Assembly: GCA_900771365.1 (NCBI GenBank)
Contig: CAAGNU010000168.1
Span: 1 to 21,108 of the forward strand
DNA length: 21,108 nt
Origin: Bacteroidales bacterium
GTDB taxonomy: Bacteria; Bacteroidota; Bacteroidia; Bacteroidales; P3
Direction of reading: 5' to 3'
Below, in pieces: positions 1 through 5,468 of the stretch. Positions within the stretch are counted from its first letter, which is position 1; the number at the start of each line of letters is the position of its first letter. The notes under the pieces are model-generated. The model was not told where the DNA came from. It saw nothing but the letters and a program-made list of their open reading frames with translations, and did no database searches. Position numbers and translations under genes: made by a program.

Positions 1-191
1 GAATAATAACCCTCGCACACACGCGCATGAGGGCTTGGAATCCATAATCTTGTTTGAATTCATTGTAAGACAATGGGTTCAAACCGACTTTTCATGTTTA
101 GCGGACAACAATAAAAAAAGATATTCAGATGTATAGATGTTCCGAGTCCGAAAATCTCCAAATCCGAAAGTCTGAAAATCTCCAAATATTA
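1..191. other. Left-edge intergenic stretch, no gene assigned
   Basis: I see no recognisable gene here. One plus frame is open from the window edge to a TAG at 134-136, which could be the last 44 codons of a gene starting outside the window, but its sequence resembles no family I know. There is a small perfect hairpin at 61-75 (CATTGT, loop AAG, ACAATG). Positions 144-191 carry an 8-bp periodic repeat, listed separately. Confidence 0.3.
144..191. repeat. Octamer-periodic repeat (AAATCTCC type)
   Basis: Successive 8-bp units read GAGTCCGA, AAATCTCC, AAATCCGA, AAGTCTGA, AAATCTCC, AAATATTA. On the minus strand the theme is GGAGATTT / TCGGATTT, the same theme as the GATTCGGA array at about 13930-13980. 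It lies just beyond the terminator of the first lipoprotein gene. It belongs to the short-period intergenic repeat class that recurs through the window. Confidence 0.6.
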
Positions 192-222
192 AAGCCCCGC
201 AACACGATATGCTGCGGGGCTT
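192..222 (-). terminator. Rho-independent-like terminator of the 252-812 lipoprotein gene
   Basis: A perfect 10-bp GC-rich stem (AAGCCCCGCA at 192-201 pairing with TGCGGGGCTT at 213-222) with an 11-nt loop lies 30 bp past the stop of the minus-strand lipoprotein gene. On the minus strand it is followed by TAATATTT, a weak T-rich tail. Confidence 0.7.
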
Positions 223-251
223 GCCTTTACAGGGGTTGGCTTTTGCCTGAG

Positions 252-812
252 TTACTCGGCGCGACGAGTGCAATAGGCTGTTATGATATAGCCCGCCTCG
301 CTTTCTCCCAGGGGATAGTACTGTTCCATGCGGAAGCGGACGCTGCCATCATCCTGAAGACGCAGTGCGCCGTAGGTGATGGTGAATAGATAACCATTCA
401 GATTGAACTGGTTGGTTTCTGGGATAAGCTTGCCTTCGGCATTAAGAGTAGCGTATGTGTCGTACATGTGATACTCCACGGGGGTGCCATCATCGCCATG
501 CAGAATCGTGTAGCCGTCAACCTTGAGGACATCGGGCTGGGCCGTATCGGCGGAGAAGACAACATAGCCTGTGTCGGGCTCGTAGTACATGCCTGCAAAG
601 CCGTTCTCCAACCAGACGCCGTCCATTCCGATACTGTCGTATTCGGCAATCATGTCGAACGTGCCGACAAAGGGGATGAGGGCTTCGTTGATGTGTGGCC
701 CTTCGATAGTAGAATCGTCCACAACGGGAACAATCGGGTCTTCCTCCTTATTGCAAGCGAAGAGGAACATCATGGCCACGAGGGCCAGCATTGCAAATCT
801 GATTTTCTTCAT
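252..812 (-). CDS. Putative lipoprotein, function unknown
   Basis: This 186-residue protein starts with a short positively charged end, a hydrophobic stretch and a lipobox ending LFAC, giving a predicted lipidated Cys20. It is followed by an acidic, proline-containing tether (NKEEDPIVPVVDDS), the usual layout of Bacteroidota surface or periplasmic lipoproteins. The rest is rich in short beta-strand-like segments (GTFDMIAEYDSIG, GYLFTITYGALRL, SVRFRMEQYY) and suggests a small beta-barrel or sandwich. I recognise no named domain. Its architecture (short lipoprotein ending in a basic, Ala-Glu terminus) resembles the gene at 13433-13921, though I cannot show homology. The ATG has no Shine-Dalgarno but a T-run follows its upstream heptamer repeat. 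A terminator lies directly downstream. Confidence 0.8.
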   Translation of the reverse strand: MKKIRFAMLALVAMMFLFACNKEEDPIVPVVDDSTIEGPHINEALIPFVGTFDMIAEYDSIGMDGVWLENGFAGMYYEPDTGYVVFSADTAQPDVLKVDGYTILHGDDGTPVEYHMYDTYATLNAEGKLIPETNQFNLNGYLFTITYGALRLQDDGSVRFRMEQYYPLGESEAGYIITAYCTRRAE

Positions 813-828
813 AATGTGTATTTTTTTT

Positions 829-863
829 AATTGAAAATTGCAAATTGAGAATTAGGCTGACGC
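829..863. repeat. AATTGAG heptamer array upstream of lipoprotein gene
   Basis: Five 7-bp units in register: AATTGAA, AATTGCA, AATTGAG, AATTAGG, CTGACGC. The last two units, AATTAGG CTGACGC, recur exactly at 8585-8598 upstream of radA. In both places the array sits just upstream of a minus-strand start codon after a T-rich spacer, so it would lie in the leader or promoter of the gene. Confidence 0.7.
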
Positions 864-915
864 ACTCTTTGTATTGTCAATTCACTATTTCACCATTCAC
901 TAATATATATCAATC

Positions 916-1797
916 TTAATAGTATGTAATCTGTCGTGTTGTGCGAGAGAAGAGTTCGCCGTTGCGTGTAGTATTACACATAATCCAGTTGCCGTATTCA
1001 TCATAGACATACCGCTCCACAACTTGGCCGTTCTGGCGCTGCTGGATACGGCCCTGCTCATCGCGTTGCTGCACAACCGCAGGAGCATACCACACCGTGT
1101 TTTCAAAGTGGAGGATATTGTTCTCGCTCGGCGTCGAACTGCTGCTGAGATGTCCCTCGCTGTCGTAAGTGAATCGCACGTAGGAGCCATTCGGGAACGT
1201 CTCGCGGGCGAGGCGTCCTGCCGTGTCGTACTGATAGCTACAGCGGGAGCCGTCAGGGTATGTATAGTCCGTGAGTAGGCGGCTGCCGTCCGCACGTTCC
1301 TTGCCATAGCGGAGGCGGAAACGATATTTCTTCCCATTCTCGCCCTGAATGACGGCCTTACAGAGCCGTCCGCCGCGCTTATAGGCATAGGTGGTCCGTA
1401 TCGGTGTGAGGCGACTTTCGTCGGATAGCGGCACGGTATCGGAATAGCAAACTTCTGAAACACGGCGCCCTATGCTGTCGTATTCATAATGGAGATGCTC
1501 ATACAAGCCATCTTCTTTGCTAAAAATGTCCAAGCAACGCCCCGCAGTGTCGAAACTGAAAGCCATGCGCGTGTTGTCCTTATACAAATAGCACTCCTTT
1601 TCCAAGGCCACCATAGCCACATGCTGCGTAGGAACGAACGTGTTGACGCTGTCCAACAGGAACTGCACATCGGATGTCTCATGGCGATTGTAGGCCGTAG
1701 GAAGATTCGGACGATAAGGGCAGACCCCGTCCTCCTCAACGCACGAGGCAAAGAGGGAAAGCTGCATCACGATGACAAGCAAACACCTATGATTCAT
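916..1797 (-). CDS. YD-repeat (RHS-like) lipoprotein
   Basis: The 293-residue product has a lipoprotein signal (MNHRCLLVIVMQLSLFASC) with predicted lipidated Cys19. The body carries YD-repeat style motifs: EYDSIGRRVSEVCYSD, YQYDTAGRLARETFPNG, FTYDSEGHLSS and YVYDEYGNW near the C-terminus. YD repeats in Bacteroidota lipoproteins form beta-rich, often carbohydrate-facing or wrapping surfaces; no toxin domain or RHS core follows, so this is not a polymorphic toxin. An in-frame ATG exists 41 codons upstream (1920), but that extension runs into a tandem repeat and would bury the lipobox, so I chose the ATG at 1797. It is 103 bp upstream of the preceding lipoprotein gene on the same strand and may share transcription with it. 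Confidence 0.75.
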   Translation of the reverse strand: MNHRCLLVIVMQLSLFASCVEEDGVCPYRPNLPTAYNRHETSDVQFLLDSVNTFVPTQHVAMVALEKECYLYKDNTRMAFSFDTAGRCLDIFSKEDGLYEHLHYEYDSIGRRVSEVCYSDTVPLSDESRLTPIRTTYAYKRGGRLCKAVIQGENGKKYRFRLRYGKERADGSRLLTDYTYPDGSRCSYQYDTAGRLARETFPNGSYVRFTYDSEGHLSSSSTPSENNILHFENTVWYAPAVVQQRDEQGRIQQRQNGQVVERYVYDEYGNWIMCNTTRNGELFSRTTRQITYY

Positions 1798-1867
1798 GTG
1801 AATGGTGAATGAAATTGTTAAAAAAAATCTTGTTTTCTCTTTTATCGTTTCTCTCTTTCTTAAGGTA

Positions 1868-1994
1868 CATTTTGCTATTCCAAGACTGGGGAGTCTTGGG
1901 CAAAATGCTCGAAGACTCACTGAGGCTTCTCGTTGCTATTCCAAGTCTGGGGAGCCTTAGGGCAAAATGCTCGAAGAACCACCGGCTCTTCTCG
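1868..1994. repeat. Two tandem ~61-bp repeats, first forming a long hairpin
   Basis: Copies at 1872-1932 and 1933-1994 share most of their sequence (for example TTGCTATTCCAAG, CTGGGGAG, GGGCAAAATGCTCGAAGA). The first copy with four flanking bases folds as CATTTTGC (1868-1875), a TATT bulge, CCAAGACT (1880-1887), loop GGGG, AGTCTTGG (1892-1899), GCAAAATG (1900-1907): 16 perfect pairs. The same dyad is degraded in the second copy. It fills the gap between two minus-strand genes and could act as a terminator or RNA-processing site for the upstream gene, although no T-tract follows directly. Confidence 0.75.
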
Positions 1995-1996
1995 CA

Positions 1997-2509
1997 TCAA
2001 TTAAGATAGCCCTTCATCACATCTGCGACATATACGGGGAGCTTGCCTTTCTGCTGCTGTTTGAGGAGCTTCTTGGTGAGTTTCGACTTGCCGAGGACTT
2101 CCTGGTACTGCGTATAGTAGCGGAGCATCTCCTCTTCAGCCACGTTGGCATAGATCAGCGCGTTGCCGTTCTTGTCATTGATAGCCTGGCGAGTCCAAGC
2201 AGCGATATAGGTCACCAGCAAGTCCTGGTTCTTGACATCCACCAGCTTAGAGTCAATCAAGACCCTCACGTCGGGAGTTCCAGCGAGCCAGCGCACCAGG
2301 AACGCGGCACACTCCTCGTGCTTGGGCTGGTTGAACTCGGGGTTCACCTCAAGAAGCCAGTTGCAACAATTGAGGACGTCGCCTTCATACTTGGCGTAGT
2401 CGGAAGGCCACATCTTCTCAGGCATGATGGGGAGCGAGAACTGCAAAGTCTGTGCCATGGCGGCCTGAGCCATGACGAATGTGATGAGTAGTAAAGCGAT
2501 TTTCTTCAT
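1997..2509 (-). CDS. Small secreted/periplasmic protein, function unknown
   Basis: The 170-residue product has a clear signal peptide (MKKIALLLITFVMAQAAMAQ) with likely cleavage after AMA. The mature part is helical-looking, with motifs NCCNWLLEVNP and FLVRWLAGTPDV, then a basic C-terminus (KSKLTKKLLKQQQKGK). The layout resembles small conserved Bacteroidota proteins of unknown function that I have no named domain for. It has its own promoter (see 2601-2631) and a leader of about 90 nt that contains an inverted repeat. There is no lipobox cysteine at the cleavage site, so it should be soluble in the periplasm or exported. Confidence 0.75.
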   Translation of the reverse strand: MKKIALLLITFVMAQAAMAQTLQFSLPIMPEKMWPSDYAKYEGDVLNCCNWLLEVNPEFNQPKHEECAAFLVRWLAGTPDVRVLIDSKLVDVKNQDLLVTYIAAWTRQAINDKNGNALIYANVAEEEMLRYYTQYQEVLGKSKLTKKLLKQQQKGKLPVYVADVMKGYLN

Positions 2510-2542
2510 ATTATAGTACCTATTTATTTCTTAAAGAGCAAT

Positions 2543-2596
2543 GTGAATTGTGAATAGTGAAATGGGCGGAATCACCTCGCGCCTATCACATTTCAC
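2543..2596 (-). repeat. GTGAATW heptamers and inverted repeat in the leader of the 1997-2509 gene
   Basis: Units GTGAATT, GTGAATA and GTGAAAT run in 7-bp register from 2543. GTGAAATG at 2557-2564 is the exact reverse complement of CATTTCAC at 2589-2596, so the leader RNA can form an 8-bp stem enclosing 24 nt. Whether it regulates the gene is unknown. Confidence 0.5.
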
Positions 2597-2600
2597 GATG

Positions 2601-2631
2601 CAAAGTTACGATTAATTTTCGACATTGAAAA
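2601..2631 (-). promoter_or_regulatory. Bacteroidota-type promoter for the 1997-2509 gene
   Basis: On the minus strand TAACTTTG (2601-2608) matches the Bacteroidota -7 consensus TAnnTTTG. Nineteen bases upstream begins a T-run (2628-2638 on the plus strand as A) that can serve as the -33 element. It lies about 90 bp before the ATG. Confidence 0.6.
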
Positions 2632-2647
2632 AAAAAATGTATCTTTG
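2617..2647 (+). promoter_or_regulatory. Bacteroidota-type promoter for thiN
   Basis: TATCTTTG at 2640-2647 is a perfect TAnnTTTG -7 element. TTTC at 2617-2620 stands 19 bp upstream in the place of the -33 TTTG. The expected start is about 40 bp before the thiN ATG. The spacer is an A-run that doubles as the -33 element of the divergent promoter. Confidence 0.65.
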
Positions 2648-2694
2648 CTGTCGCAATAGAAACAGCACCTTCACTTTAATAAGTTGAGCAACAC

Positions 2695-3492
2695 ATGATT
2701 ATCTCGATACTCGCCAATGGGTTGATGCCCACAAAATCCGAGGTTTTGGACTATCTCAACGCCGCCGAAATGGTGGTGTGTTGTGATGGAGCGCTCAAAA
2801 ATTACCTCTCTTGGCGACTCAGCCACGCCTCTGCCCCCTCTCATCGATTGGCCGTTATCGGCGATGGCGACTCCCTCTCCCCCGCCCTTCTGAAAGAGGC
2901 TCAGGACAACGGCATCACGCTCGAACACCACCACATCGCCGAGCAAGAGAGCAACGACCTCTCCAAAGCCGTCCGCTTCGCCATGGACATAGTTAAGAGT
3001 TCCAAATTAAACGTTAAGAAGGGGGAGCCATCGCAAGACTGTTCCCAAAAAGACTCAGGAGACACCTCCGGTTCGAAACGGAACGTCCCATTGGTGAGGG
3101 ATTCGTTCTTAACTCTTAAAGCTGAACCCTCAACTCAAGTCTGCATTCTCGGAGCAACAGGCCTGCGCGAGGACCACACCCTCGGCAACATCAGCCTCTT
3201 GGCGCACTATATGGCGTGCTATCCCGACGTCGAGTTCGTCATGCGTTCCGACTTCAACACCTTCTACCCCATGCAGGGCGAGCGGACATTCGCCTCCCAG
3301 CGTGGGCAGCAGGTCTCGCTCTTCTCCCTCACCCCCGAGGTGCCTGTGAGCGTCAGCGGACTGCGCTACCCCATCCACAACCGACCTCTCCGTTCCTGGT
3401 GGGAAGGCACCCTCAACGAAGCCCTCGCCGACACCTTCACCGTCCAAGGCGGCACCATGATAGTGGCAGTTGAGTTGAGAGTTGAGAGTTAA
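2695..3492 (+). CDS. thiN: Thiamine pyrophosphokinase with a ~50-residue in-frame insertion
   Basis: Transfers pyrophosphate from ATP to thiamine to make thiamine diphosphate in the cytosol. Family motifs are in order: DGALKNYL (from Asp31), IGDGDS (55-60), ESNDLSKA (85-92) and GATGLREDHTLGN (153-165), the last being the diagnostic TPK signature. The C-terminal thiamine-binding beta domain follows. At 265 residues it is clearly longer than the usual bacterial enzyme of roughly 200-220. The excess is residues 99-148, between the NDxxKA helix and the GATG strand, where relatives have only a short turn; this segment is encoded by a copy of the intergenic palindromic element. The C-terminal residues VELRVES and the TAA stop are also encoded by heptamer repeats, so the natural end may have been altered. 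All catalytic motifs remain, so activity is plausible. Confidence 0.9.
   Translation: MIISILANGLMPTKSEVLDYLNAAEMVVCCDGALKNYLSWRLSHASAPSHRLAVIGDGDSLSPALLKEAQDNGITLEHHHIAEQESNDLSKAVRFAMDIVKSSKLNVKKGEPSQDCSQKDSGDTSGSKRNVPLVRDSFLTLKAEPSTQVCILGATGLREDHTLGNISLLAHYMACYPDVEFVMRSDFNTFYPMQGERTFASQRGQQVSLFSLTPEVPVSVSGLRYPIHNRPLRSWWEGTLNEALADTFTVQGGTMIVAVELRVES
2992..3138 (+). repeat. Palindromic element copy A, in frame inside thiN
   Basis: The left arm 2992-3020 matches the 29-bp left arm of element B (3488-3516) at 24 of 29 positions with no gap. The right core 3075-3118 matches the reverse complement of element B (3504-3547) at 37 of 44 positions. The right arm continues as degenerate 7-mers to about 3138. 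The segment is 147 bp, 49 codons. A pristine TTAAGAG array carries TAA in every frame; here the stop-forming positions are changed (for example AGT TCC instead of AGT TAA), keeping the frame open. Confidence 0.75.
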
Positions 3493-3650
3493 GAGTTAAG
3501 AATTAAGAGTTAAGAACGAATCCCTTATTAATATGACATTCCATTTCAATCACAACGTAGCACCAAATTTCCCAGACTGCCCCCAAGAAAAGAAGGGGAA
3601 AACACAAAGACTTGGACTCCCCTCTTAACTCTTAACTCTTAATTCTTAAC
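3488..3650. repeat. Palindromic element copy B with 29-bp heptamer terminal inverted repeats
   Basis: Left arm 3488-3516 is four RTTAAGA heptamers. Right arm 3622-3650 is its reverse complement with three differences in 29. They enclose a 105-bp non-repetitive core. The element fills nearly the whole gap between thiN and the HD gene: its first unit contains the thiN stop (3490-3492) and its right arm ends 4 bp before the HD start codon. It encodes no protein. The structure is MITE-like, but I see no target-site duplication. Confidence 0.75.
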
Positions 3651-3654
3651 TAAA

Positions 3655-4203
3655 ATGGACACTTCCCTACTTGACAAAGCCATACATTTTGCCGTCGATG
3701 CGCACCAAGGTGCTGAGCGCCGCGGCAAAGGCTTCCCCTATATCCTCCACCCCTTAGAGGCCGTAGCCATCGTGTCCACCATGACCTCCGACCAGACCCT
3801 TCTGGCCGCGGCAGTCCTACACGACGTGGTGGAGGACACACCCGTCACCCTTGCGCAGCTGCGCGACATCTTCGGAGCAGAAGTCGCCAACCTCGTCGCC
3901 ACCGAGAGCCACAAGCCCGGCGAAGGCTGGCGCGAGTCGAGAGAACGCACCATGGCCGCACTCCGCACCGCCACGAGGACGTACAAGATCGTCGCCCTCG
4001 GCGACAAACTCTCCAACATGCGGGCAATAGCTCGCGACTACCGCGAACTCGGCAGCCAGCTGTGGCAGCGTTTCAACGCCCCAAACGGCGCAGACGACTA
4101 CGCCTGGTACTACCGCAGCCTCGTCGCCACACTCTTCGAACTGCACGACACCGAAGCCCACCAAGAGTTTGCCCGCCTGGTCCAAGAGATATTCCCCGAT
4201 TGA
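3655..4203 (+). CDS. HD-domain small alarmone hydrolase-like protein (MESH1/SpoT-hydrolase type)
   Basis: This 182-residue cytosolic protein consists of a single HD-type metal-dependent phosphohydrolase domain related to the hydrolase half of RelA/SpoT. Visible motifs are FPYILHPLEA (His32-Pro33), VLHDVVEDT (His56-Asp57, Glu60-Asp61) and LGDKLSNMR (Asp117, Asn121). These match the metal ligands and the ED motif of (p)ppGpp hydrolases. There is no synthetase, TGS or ACT domain, so hydrolysis of (p)ppGpp or a similar nucleotide (MESH1 also uses NADPH) is the likely job; substrate is inferred. The ATG follows directly after the right arm of element B, giving an AT-rich start region without Shine-Dalgarno. 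Transcription probably continues from thiN, because no other promoter is evident. Confidence 0.8.
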   Translation: MDTSLLDKAIHFAVDAHQGAERRGKGFPYILHPLEAVAIVSTMTSDQTLLAAAVLHDVVEDTPVTLAQLRDIFGAEVANLVATESHKPGEGWRESRERTMAALRTATRTYKIVALGDKLSNMRAIARDYRELGSQLWQRFNAPNGADDYAWYYRSLVATLFELHDTEAHQEFARLVQEIFPD

Positions 4204-4236
4204 TGTCCAAACCCACAGCGCATTTCCCCAAACTAT

Positions 4237-4258
4237 AGAAATCACATTGTAACATTGT
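4237..4258 (-). repeat. Octamer TGTTACAA-type repeat, copy 1
   Basis: The minus strand reads ACAATGTTACAATGTGATTT followed by CT, identical over 22 bases to 14098-14119 and nearly so to 12488-12509 on the plus strand. It lies between the convergent HD and vsr genes. A GC-rich hairpin TGCCGC-AGGG-GCGGCA (4396-4411) lies further on, next to the vsr stop, without a clear T-tract. Confidence 0.6.
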
Positions 4259-4414
4259 CACATTTGATATCTCCCTCTCTTGGCTTGCCGTTGTGTGAAG
4301 CTCCGCCGTACCTTCGCCTTAGCTCCGCTCTGCCTCCACTCGCCAGGGCGGAGCATGGAGGGTGGCGAGAGGGGGCTGGGCACGGGGTCGGAGGGTGCCG
4401 CAGGGGCGGCAGGG

Positions 4415-4918
4415 CTACTCGTAGTCGAGTTCTTCCTCGGCGGCGAGGTCGGGGGTGTCGTACTGGGTGTCGTACTGATAGAGGCGGCGGAGGTGCTGGA
4501 GATGCTCCACGCGGAGGACTTCTTCCACCATGGCGACACAGGCGGGGAGGTCGTGGAGCACGTCGCCTTCCCAGAAGCGGAGGACGGTCCAGCCCATGGC
4601 GGCGAGGCGCTGGGTGTCGCGACGGTCGCGGAGGATGTTGCGTTCTATCTTGGCGTACCAGTAGGCACGGTTGCTCTTGATGCGCTGCTTGGCATGGTCC
4701 CAGTCGCGGCCATGCCAGAAGTCGCCATCGACGAAGACGGCGACCTTGCGGCTCTTGAAGCAGATGTCGGGCGTGCCAGGGAGCCCGCGCACGTTCTTGC
4801 GGTAGCGGTAGCCACGACGCCACAGCTCACGCGCCAGCAGCCGCTCAGGACGGGTGCCCTTGCTACGGTTGGCCTGCATACAGCGACGACGCTGTTCGGG
4901 TGTGAGATGGTCGGACAT
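4415..4918 (-). CDS. vsr: Vsr-family very-short-patch-repair-type endonuclease (orphan)
   Basis: Vsr enzymes nick DNA at mismatches made by deamination of 5-methylcytosine. This 167-residue protein opens with SDHLTPEQRRRCMQANRSKG, the family N-terminus. It keeps Glu25, Asp51 in GTPDI, and His69 in GDFWHG, with alignment-free numbering that coincides with E. coli Vsr. Two features differ from E. coli: the metal/catalytic-site His64 is Asp64 and Cys66 is Asp66, and the zinc-site Cys73 position is Trp. It thus belongs to a GDFWHG-type branch without the structural zinc site. The C-terminus is a distinct acidic tail (about 145-167). No cytosine methyltransferase lies in the window, whereas vsr usually sits beside one. 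The start codon follows an RTTAAGA heptamer array, as does the HD gene start. Confidence 0.85.
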   Translation of the reverse strand: MSDHLTPEQRRRCMQANRSKGTRPERLLARELWRRGYRYRKNVRGLPGTPDICFKSRKVAVFVDGDFWHGRDWDHAKQRIKSNRAYWYAKIERNILRDRRDTQRLAAMGWTVLRFWEGDVLHDLPACVAMVEEVLRVEHLQHLRRLYQYDTQYDTPDLAAEEELDYE

Positions 4919-4923
4919 GATTC

Positions 4924-4957
4924 GAGTTAAGAGTTAAGAATTAAGAATTAAGAGTTG
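4924..4957. repeat. RTTAAGA heptamer array upstream of vsr
   Basis: Units GAGTTAA, GAGTTAA, GAATTAA, GAATTAA and GAGTTGG run in register from 5 bp upstream of the vsr ATG. On the vsr strand the leader therefore ends in CTTAACTCTTAACTCG, almost the same leader as that of the HD gene at 3655. It may be a lone arm of the palindromic element family. Confidence 0.65.
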
Positions 4958-4996
4958 GGCAGTTGCCGTCAACTTGGAGTTGGAACCAATTAAAAA

Positions 4997-5051
4997 CGGT
5001 TGAGTAATGAATAATTAATAATGAGTAATGAGTGCGGCGGGAGCCATTATT
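4997..5051 (+). repeat. 55-bp direct repeat, copy 1 (TAATGAG heptamers plus GC core)
   Basis: This 55-bp segment recurs at 5491-5545 with a single mismatch. It consists of TAATGAA/TAATTAA/TAATGAG heptamers, then a short core GCGGCGGGAGC and CATTATT. The two copies flank the TSCPD gene and element C. The heptamers are the reverse complement of the TATTCAT units at 5184-5197, so they form the outer arm of a larger palindrome. Confidence 0.8.
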
Positions 5052-5053
5052 TA

Positions 5054-5184
5054 GTTAAGAGGGGTATTCCGATTTGTGGCTGTTTCCCAAAATTTCGGTT
5101 CCGAAATAGGAAATTCGTTCTGTCCCAAAGGAGTGTCATTCCAAATAGGGTTTGGTTCTTAACTCTTAACTCTGCACTCTTAAC
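5054..5184 (+). repeat. Palindromic element copy C
   Basis: Begins GTTAAGAGGGG, as the reverse complement of copy B does, and ends in CTTAACTCTTAACTCTGCA then CTCTTAAC. Its right core 5130-5168 matches the reverse complement of copy B at 31 of 39 positions without gaps, so the relationship goes beyond the low-complexity arms. It is nested between outer arms of TAATGAG heptamers (left, 5003-5032) and TATTCAT heptamers (right, 5184-5197). Confidence 0.7.
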
Positions 5185-5194
5185 TATTCATTAT

Positions 5195-5443
5195 TCAACA
5201 TCCCTCTGCCTGGCGGATGGCTTGGCAGAGCTGGTCGGGGCAGGAGGTCTCTTTCCAGCCACAGCGGATGCCTTCGAGGCGGGCGAGGACGTCCTCGACT
5301 TTCATGCCTTCGACGAGTCGGCTCACGCCCTGCGTGTTGCCGTCGCAGCCGCCGAGGAAATAGACGTTGTGGATGATGCCGTTTTCGATGTCGAAATCGA
5401 TTTGTTCGCTACAAGTTCCTTGTGTTTGATAGGTGTAATGCAT
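5195..5443 (-). CDS. TSCPD-domain four-cysteine protein (TIGR03905-like)
   Basis: An 82-residue cytosolic protein with the signature TSCPDQLCQAI near its C-terminus and the conserved cysteines Cys11 (QGTCSEQI), Cys33 (LGGCDGNTQG), Cys61 (IRCGWK) and Cys68 (TSCPD), plus Cys73 and Cys82. The TSCPD domain also occurs at the end of vitamin-B12-dependent ribonucleotide reductases and in small stand-alone proteins whose function is not established; metal or redox binding is an inference from the cysteines. It is full length for the stand-alone type. It sits alone between two 55-bp direct repeats, with element C downstream of its stop and AATTGAG repeats in its leader. Confidence 0.85.
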   Translation of the reverse strand: MHYTYQTQGTCSEQIDFDIENGIIHNVYFLGGCDGNTQGVSRLVEGMKVEDVLARLEGIRCGWKETSCPDQLCQAIRQAEGC

Positions 5444-5468
5444 GTTTTTAAAATTGAGAATGTTTTTT

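Noticed and set aside
61..110. Possible tRNA, from a hairpin plus GGGTTCAAACC resembling a T-arm
   Set aside because: No acceptor stem, D-arm or anticodon arm can be placed around it on either strand.
1798..1920. N-terminal extension of the YD-repeat lipoprotein
   Set aside because: It runs through the hairpin repeat, and a complete lipobox signal begins at the ATG at 1797.
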